A DNA stretch of 64,000 bases, from the NCBI RefSeq assembly GCF_013408145.1, contig NZ_JACBZI010000001.1:3610001-3674000 (forward strand), read 5' to 3'. The stretch's first letter is position 1. Each line of letters opens with the position of its first letter. The stretch is from Nocardioides marinus. Lineage in GTDB: Bacteria; Actinomycetota; Actinomycetes; Propionibacteriales; Nocardioidaceae. The position numbers and the translations under genes were made by a program. Of this stretch, positions 60,935-64,000 are shown piece after piece. The notes beneath the pieces are model-generated. The model was given only the letters and a program-made list of their open reading frames with translations, made no database searches and was not told the origin of the DNA.

Positions 60935-62919
60935 CCCTGCTCCTCCACCACTGCCATGACCTCGCCCGCCGCGACCTGCGTGCCGGGCGCTACCTCAAGT
61001 CGGCTGACGACGCCGTCGGTCGGCGCGCTCACCGTGTGCTGCATCTTCATCGCCTCCAGCACCAGCACCGGGTCGCCGGCGGCGACCTGCTGGCCCTGCT
61101 CCACGAGCACCTTCACCACGCTGCCCGGCATCGGCGCGAGCAGCGAGCCGCTCGCGACCTGCTCGGACGGGTCGAGGAAGCGGGGCACCCGCACCAGCCG
61201 GCGGTAGCCGGACGGCGCGTCGACGTCGACGGTCTCGCGCCCCGGCAGGCCGGTCACGCGGCAGGCGTACGTCGTCGCCAGGCCGTCCCGCTCGAGCACG
61301 ACCTCCACACCGTCGCTCGAGCCTGTCGAGACCCGCAGGACGCGCACGCCCTCGGCGGTGTAGCCGTCCCGGCCGCCCCACCACTCCACCGCGAGCACGT
61401 CGTCGGTCGAGCCCGTCACGGCCTCGAACTCCGTGCGCTGCGGCTGGCTCGGCACGTTGCGGAACGCCACCGGGATGCGGTGCTGCACCGTGCGCGCGAG
61501 CCGCTGGGTCTCGGCCACCGCGATGGCGGCCGCGAGTGGAGCGTCGGTGGTCTCGACGCCCGTTCGCTGGCGCTCACTGCTCGACCACCCCGACAGGAAG
61601 GCCGTGCTCACGCGGCCCGCGACGAAGTCGGGGTCGGTGAGGATCGCGACGAGCTGGTCGCGGTTGGTGACCAGGCCGTGGATGCGGGTACGCCGCAGCA
61701 CCCCCGCCAGCTGGCGGCAGGCCTGCTCGCGTGTCGGCGCGTGCACCATCACCTTGGCCAGCATCGCGTCGTAGAACGTCGACACCTCGCTGCCGGAGAC
61801 GAACCCGCGGTCGACGCGGACCCCCGGCTCGTCGGGGACCTCGAACGTCGTCAGGACGCCCGACTGCGGCTGGTAGTCCGCCGCCGGGTCCTCGGCGTAG
61901 AGACGGACCTCGATCGCGTGACCGTCGGGAGCGCCGGGGTCTCGACGCCCGGTCGTCGCTGGCGCTCCTCCCTGCTCGACCGCCGGGAGACCACGGCCCT
62001 CGGCGACGGCCAGCTGCATCTCGACCAGGTCCACGCCGTGCACCAGCTCGGTGACCGGGTGCTCGACCTGGAGCCGGGTGTTCATCTCCAGGAAGAAGAA
62101 CCGGTCGGCGTCCTCGTCGTAGAGGAACTCCACCGTGCCGGCGCCGCGGTAGTCGATCGCCGCAGCAGCTGCGTGGGCGGCCTCGTGCAGCGCCTCGCGG
62201 GTGGCCTGCGGCAGCGCCGGGGCGGGCGCCTCCTCGACGACCTTCTGGTGGCGGCGCTGGATCGAGCAGTCGCGCTCCCCCAGCACCAGCACGTCGCCAG
62301 CACCGTCGCCGACGACCTGGACCTCGACGTGCCGGCCGCGCTCGACGTACGGCTCGACGAAGACGGTGCCGTCGCCGAACGCCGACGCCGCCTCCTCGCG
62401 CGCCTTCCCGATCTCGCCCTCGAGGTCGGCCAGCGCGCGGACGATGCGCATACCGCGACCGCCGCCGCCCGCCGACGCCTTCACCAGCAGCGGCAGGTCG
62501 GCCTCGGTCGGTGACTCCGGCGCCTCCAGGATGGGTACGCCGGCGGCCTTCATCAGCGCCTTGGCGCCGATCTTCGAGCCCATCGACGTGATCGACGACG
62601 GGTCGGGGCCGACCCACGTCAGGCCGGCGTCGACGACGGCCTGCGCGAAGTCGGCGTTCTCGGAGAGGAAGCCGTAGCCGGGGTGGATCGCGTCGGCTCC
62701 CGCCTTCTTCGCGGCCTCGATGACCAGGTCGGCGCGCAGGTAGGTCTCGCCCGGCGTGTTGCCGGGCAGGCGTACGGCGGTGTCGGCCTCGGCCACGTAG
62801 GGCAGGCCCGCGTCGGCGTCGGAGTGGATCGCGACGGTCTCGATGCCCAGCCGGCGGCAGGTGCGGAAGACGCGGCTGGCGATCTCGGCGCGGTTGGCGA
62901 CCAGCAGTCTGTTGATCAT
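60931..62919 (-). CDS. accA1: Acyl-CoA carboxylase biotin-carboxylase/carrier subunit, with two repeat insertions
   Basis: This 662-residue subunit has an ATP-grasp biotin carboxylase part (about 1-450; [23 protein letters not shown]) and a C-terminal biotin carrier with EAMKMQH, where biotin is attached at about residue 624. It probably serves methylcrotonyl-CoA carboxylation in leucine breakdown. Family A repeats supply residues 312-327 ([14 protein letters not shown]) in a loop and 444-457 ([14 protein letters not shown]) just after the carboxylase part, in two different frames. The core motifs are intact. It is coupled to the genes on both sides. Confidence 0.9.
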   Translation of the reverse strand: MINRLLVANRAEIASRVFRTCRRLGIETVAIHSDADAGLPYVAEADTAVRLPGNTPGETYLRADLVIEAAKKAGADAIHPGYGFLSENADFAQAVVDAGLTWVGPDPSSITSMGSKIGAKALMKAAGVPILEAPESPTEADLPLLVKASAGGGGRGMRIVRALADLEGEIGKAREEAASAFGDGTVFVEPYVERGRHVEVQVVGDGAGDVLVLGERDCSIQRRHQKVVEEAPAPALPQATREALHEAAHAAAAAIDYRGAGTVEFLYDEDADRFFFLEMNTRLQVEHPVTELVHGVDLVEMQLAVAEGRGLPAVEQGGAPATTGRRDPGAPDGHAIEVRLYAEDPAADYQPQSGVLTTFEVPDEPGVRVDRGFVSGSEVSTFYDAMLAKVMVHAPTREQACRQLAGVLRRTRIHGLVTNRDQLVAILTDPDFVAGRVSTAFLSGWSSSERQRTGVETTDAPLAAAIAVAETQRLARTVQHRIPVAFRNVPSQPQRTEFEAVTGSTDDVLAVEWWGGRDGYTAEGVRVLRVSTGSSDGVEVVLERDGLATTYACRVTGLPGRETVDVDAPSGYRRLVRVPRFLDPSEQVASGSLLAPMPGSVVKVLVEQGQQVAAGDPVLVLEAMKMQHTVSAPTDGVVSRLEVAPGTQVAAGEVMAVVEEQG
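61549..61589. repeat. Family A repeat, copy 6, shortened (inside accA1)
   Basis: This 41-bp copy lacks two blocks of three bases relative to the 47-bp unit. It is read as [14 protein letters not shown]; the frame used by copy 7 would meet a stop codon here. Confidence 0.87.
61938..61984. repeat. Family A repeat, copy 7 (inside accA1)
   Basis: This full-length 47-bp copy begins GGTCTCGACGCCCG and ends CTGCTCGACCGCC. It encodes [14 protein letters not shown], nearly the same peptide as at the 41138 fusion junction. Confidence 0.9.
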
Positions 62920-64000
62920 GGCCTGAAGACTCCGAATCGGTCGGTGCCGACGATCGGCAAGTTGTCGATGACGGACAGGCAGATGCCGAGGATCGAGCGG
63001 GTGTCGCGCGGGTCGATGACGCCGTCGTCGTACAACATCCCCGAGAGGAAGTGCGGCAGCGACTGCTCCTCGACCTGGGCCTCCACCATCGCCTTGATGC
63101 CGGCGAAGCCCTCGGCGTCGAACACCTCGCCCTTGGACTCCGCGGACTGCTTCGCGACGATCTCGAGCACGCCGGCGAGCTGCGCCGGCCCCATGACCGC
63201 GGACTTGGCCGAGGGCCAGGTGAACAGGAACCGCGGGTCGTAGGCGCGGCCGTTCATGCCGTAGTTGCCGGCGCCGTAGGAGGCGCCCATGATCACCGTC
63301 AGGTGCGGCACGGTGGAGTTGGAGATCGCGTTGATCATCATCGCGCCGTGCTTGATGATGCCGCCCTGCTCGTACTCCTTGCCGACCATGTAGCCGGTCG
63401 TGTTGTGCAGGAACAGCAGCGGGGTGTCGGACTGGTTGGCCAGCTGCACGAACTGCGTGGCCTTCTGGGCCTCCTCGCTGAACAGCACGCCCTGGGCGTT
63501 GGCCAGGATGCCGACGGGCTGGCCGTGGATGCGCGCCCAGCCGGTGACCAGCGAGGTGCCGTAGAGCGGCTTGAACTCGTCGAACGCGACGCCGTTGCGG
63601 GCGCTCATGCCGTCCACGACCCGCGCGATGACCTCGCGGGGGTCGAAGGGCTCCTTGAGGTCGGAGGGGATCAGGTCGAGCAGGCCCTCCGGGTCGGCGT
63701 CGGGCTCGGCGTACGGCGCGTGGTCTCGGTCCGACTTCTCCCGGTTGAGGCGGGCGATGATCCGCCGGCCGATCCGGATGGCGTCGCGCTCGTCCTCGGC
63801 GAGGTAGTCGGCCAGGCCGGAGACCCGGGCGTGCATCTCGGCGCCGCCGAGGCTCTCGTCGTCGGACTCCTCACCGGTGGCCATCTTGACCAGCGGCGGG
63901 CCGCCGAGGAAGACCTTGGCCTGCTCCTTCACCATCACGGTGTAGTCGCTCATGCCGGGCACGTAGGCACCGCCGGCGGTGGAGTTGCCGAAGACCAGCG
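62916..64000 (-). CDS. accD1: Acyl-CoA carboxylase carboxyltransferase (beta) subunit (5' end outside window)
   Basis: About 361 residues of a carboxyltransferase subunit are present, from [19 protein letters not shown] to the C-terminus [13 protein letters not shown]. Family motifs include [34 protein letters not shown] and [19 protein letters not shown]. It transfers carboxyl groups from biotin to an acyl-CoA, probably 3-methylcrotonyl-CoA. The N-terminal third, including the true start, lies beyond base 64000. The stop overlaps the start of the alpha subunit gene. Confidence 0.92.
   Translation of the reverse strand, partial: LVFGNSTAGGAYVPGMSDYTVMVKEQAKVFLGGPPLVKMATGEESDDESLGGAEMHARVSGLADYLAEDERDAIRIGRRIIARLNREKSDRDHAPYAEPDADPEGLLDLIPSDLKEPFDPREVIARVVDGMSARNGVAFDEFKPLYGTSLVTGWARIHGQPVGILANAQGVLFSEEAQKATQFVQLANQSDTPLLFLHNTTGYMVGKEYEQGGIIKHGAMMINAISNSTVPHLTVIMGASYGAGNYGMNGRAYDPRFLFTWPSAKSAVMGPAQLAGVLEIVAKQSAESKGEVFDAEGFAGIKAMVEAQVEEQSLPHFLSGMLYDDGVIDPRDTRSILGICLSVIDNLPIVGTDRFGVFRP

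Overview
The window is a strongly GC-rich stretch of an actinobacterial chromosome. Family content, codon use and many apparently leaderless promoters fit a Nocardioides-like member of the Nocardioidaceae. Genes are dense and often overlap by 1-4 bases. No rRNA, tRNA, CRISPR array or prophage was recognised. Assignments rest on reading translated sequence and motifs; no database search was possible.

Layout. 1-1564: start of a branched-chain keto-acid dehydrogenase operon (E1 alpha, E1 beta cut by the window edge). 1767-2998: a DUF2945 protein and a Xi-class glutathione transferase-like protein. 3169-10953: a four-gene minus-strand cluster (zinc metallopeptidase, transglutaminase, ATP-grasp/alpha-E fusion, transglutaminase/DUF2126). 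11035-20578: an orphan HisC/Pat aminotransferase, a secreted propeller-like protein, VanZ, a holin-like membrane protein, a tyrosine phosphatase with a fructosamine-kinase-like protein, a two-component system, a sulfotransferase, a thioesterase and a rhodanese lipoprotein. 20596-20846: a 9-bp minisatellite and paired palindromes. 20883-26290: zwf, pabB, pabA and a PhzE-like enzyme, so three chorismate-aminating proteins lie together. 26454-35823: two exported proteins around a large LuxR regulator, HelR, a sulfatase and an enoyl-CoA hydratase. 35996-47255: a membrane-anchored sulfite-oxidase-like molybdoenzyme, then a SigK-type locus (fasciclin lipoprotein, sigK, rskA, FAD oxidase/DUF1365 fusion, two cyclopropane-fatty-acid-synthase homologues, DUF1295 protein, Rieske protein). 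47284-56719: small housekeeping genes, an M14 peptidase, a tyrosine phosphatase, acetyltransferases, an SDR and a BrkB protein. 56948-59628: a DUF222/HNH protein and an IS30-family element. 59774-64000: a leucine-catabolism-like operon (carboxylase beta, carboxylase alpha, acyl-CoA dehydrogenase).

The most unusual feature is a set of short dispersed repeats that also occur inside genes, in frame. Family A (about 47 bp, seven copies) lies in intergenic gaps, twice inside the biotin carboxylase gene, and once exactly at the junction of an FAD oxidase and a DUF1365 domain that are separate genes in Mycobacterium. Family B (33 bp) lies inside the same oxidase. Family C (a 24-36 bp palindrome) sits between convergent genes and twice inside pabB, read in two different frames. 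Family D (a 20-bp palindrome) occurs as two pairs, each with 43-bp spacing. These look like miniature elements that tolerate or create coding sequence, comparable in principle to Rickettsia palindromic elements.

The two ends of the window carry halves of what in Mycobacterium tuberculosis is one locus (accD1-accA1-fadE19-...-bkdA-bkdB), in the same order and orientation but about 58 kb apart here.
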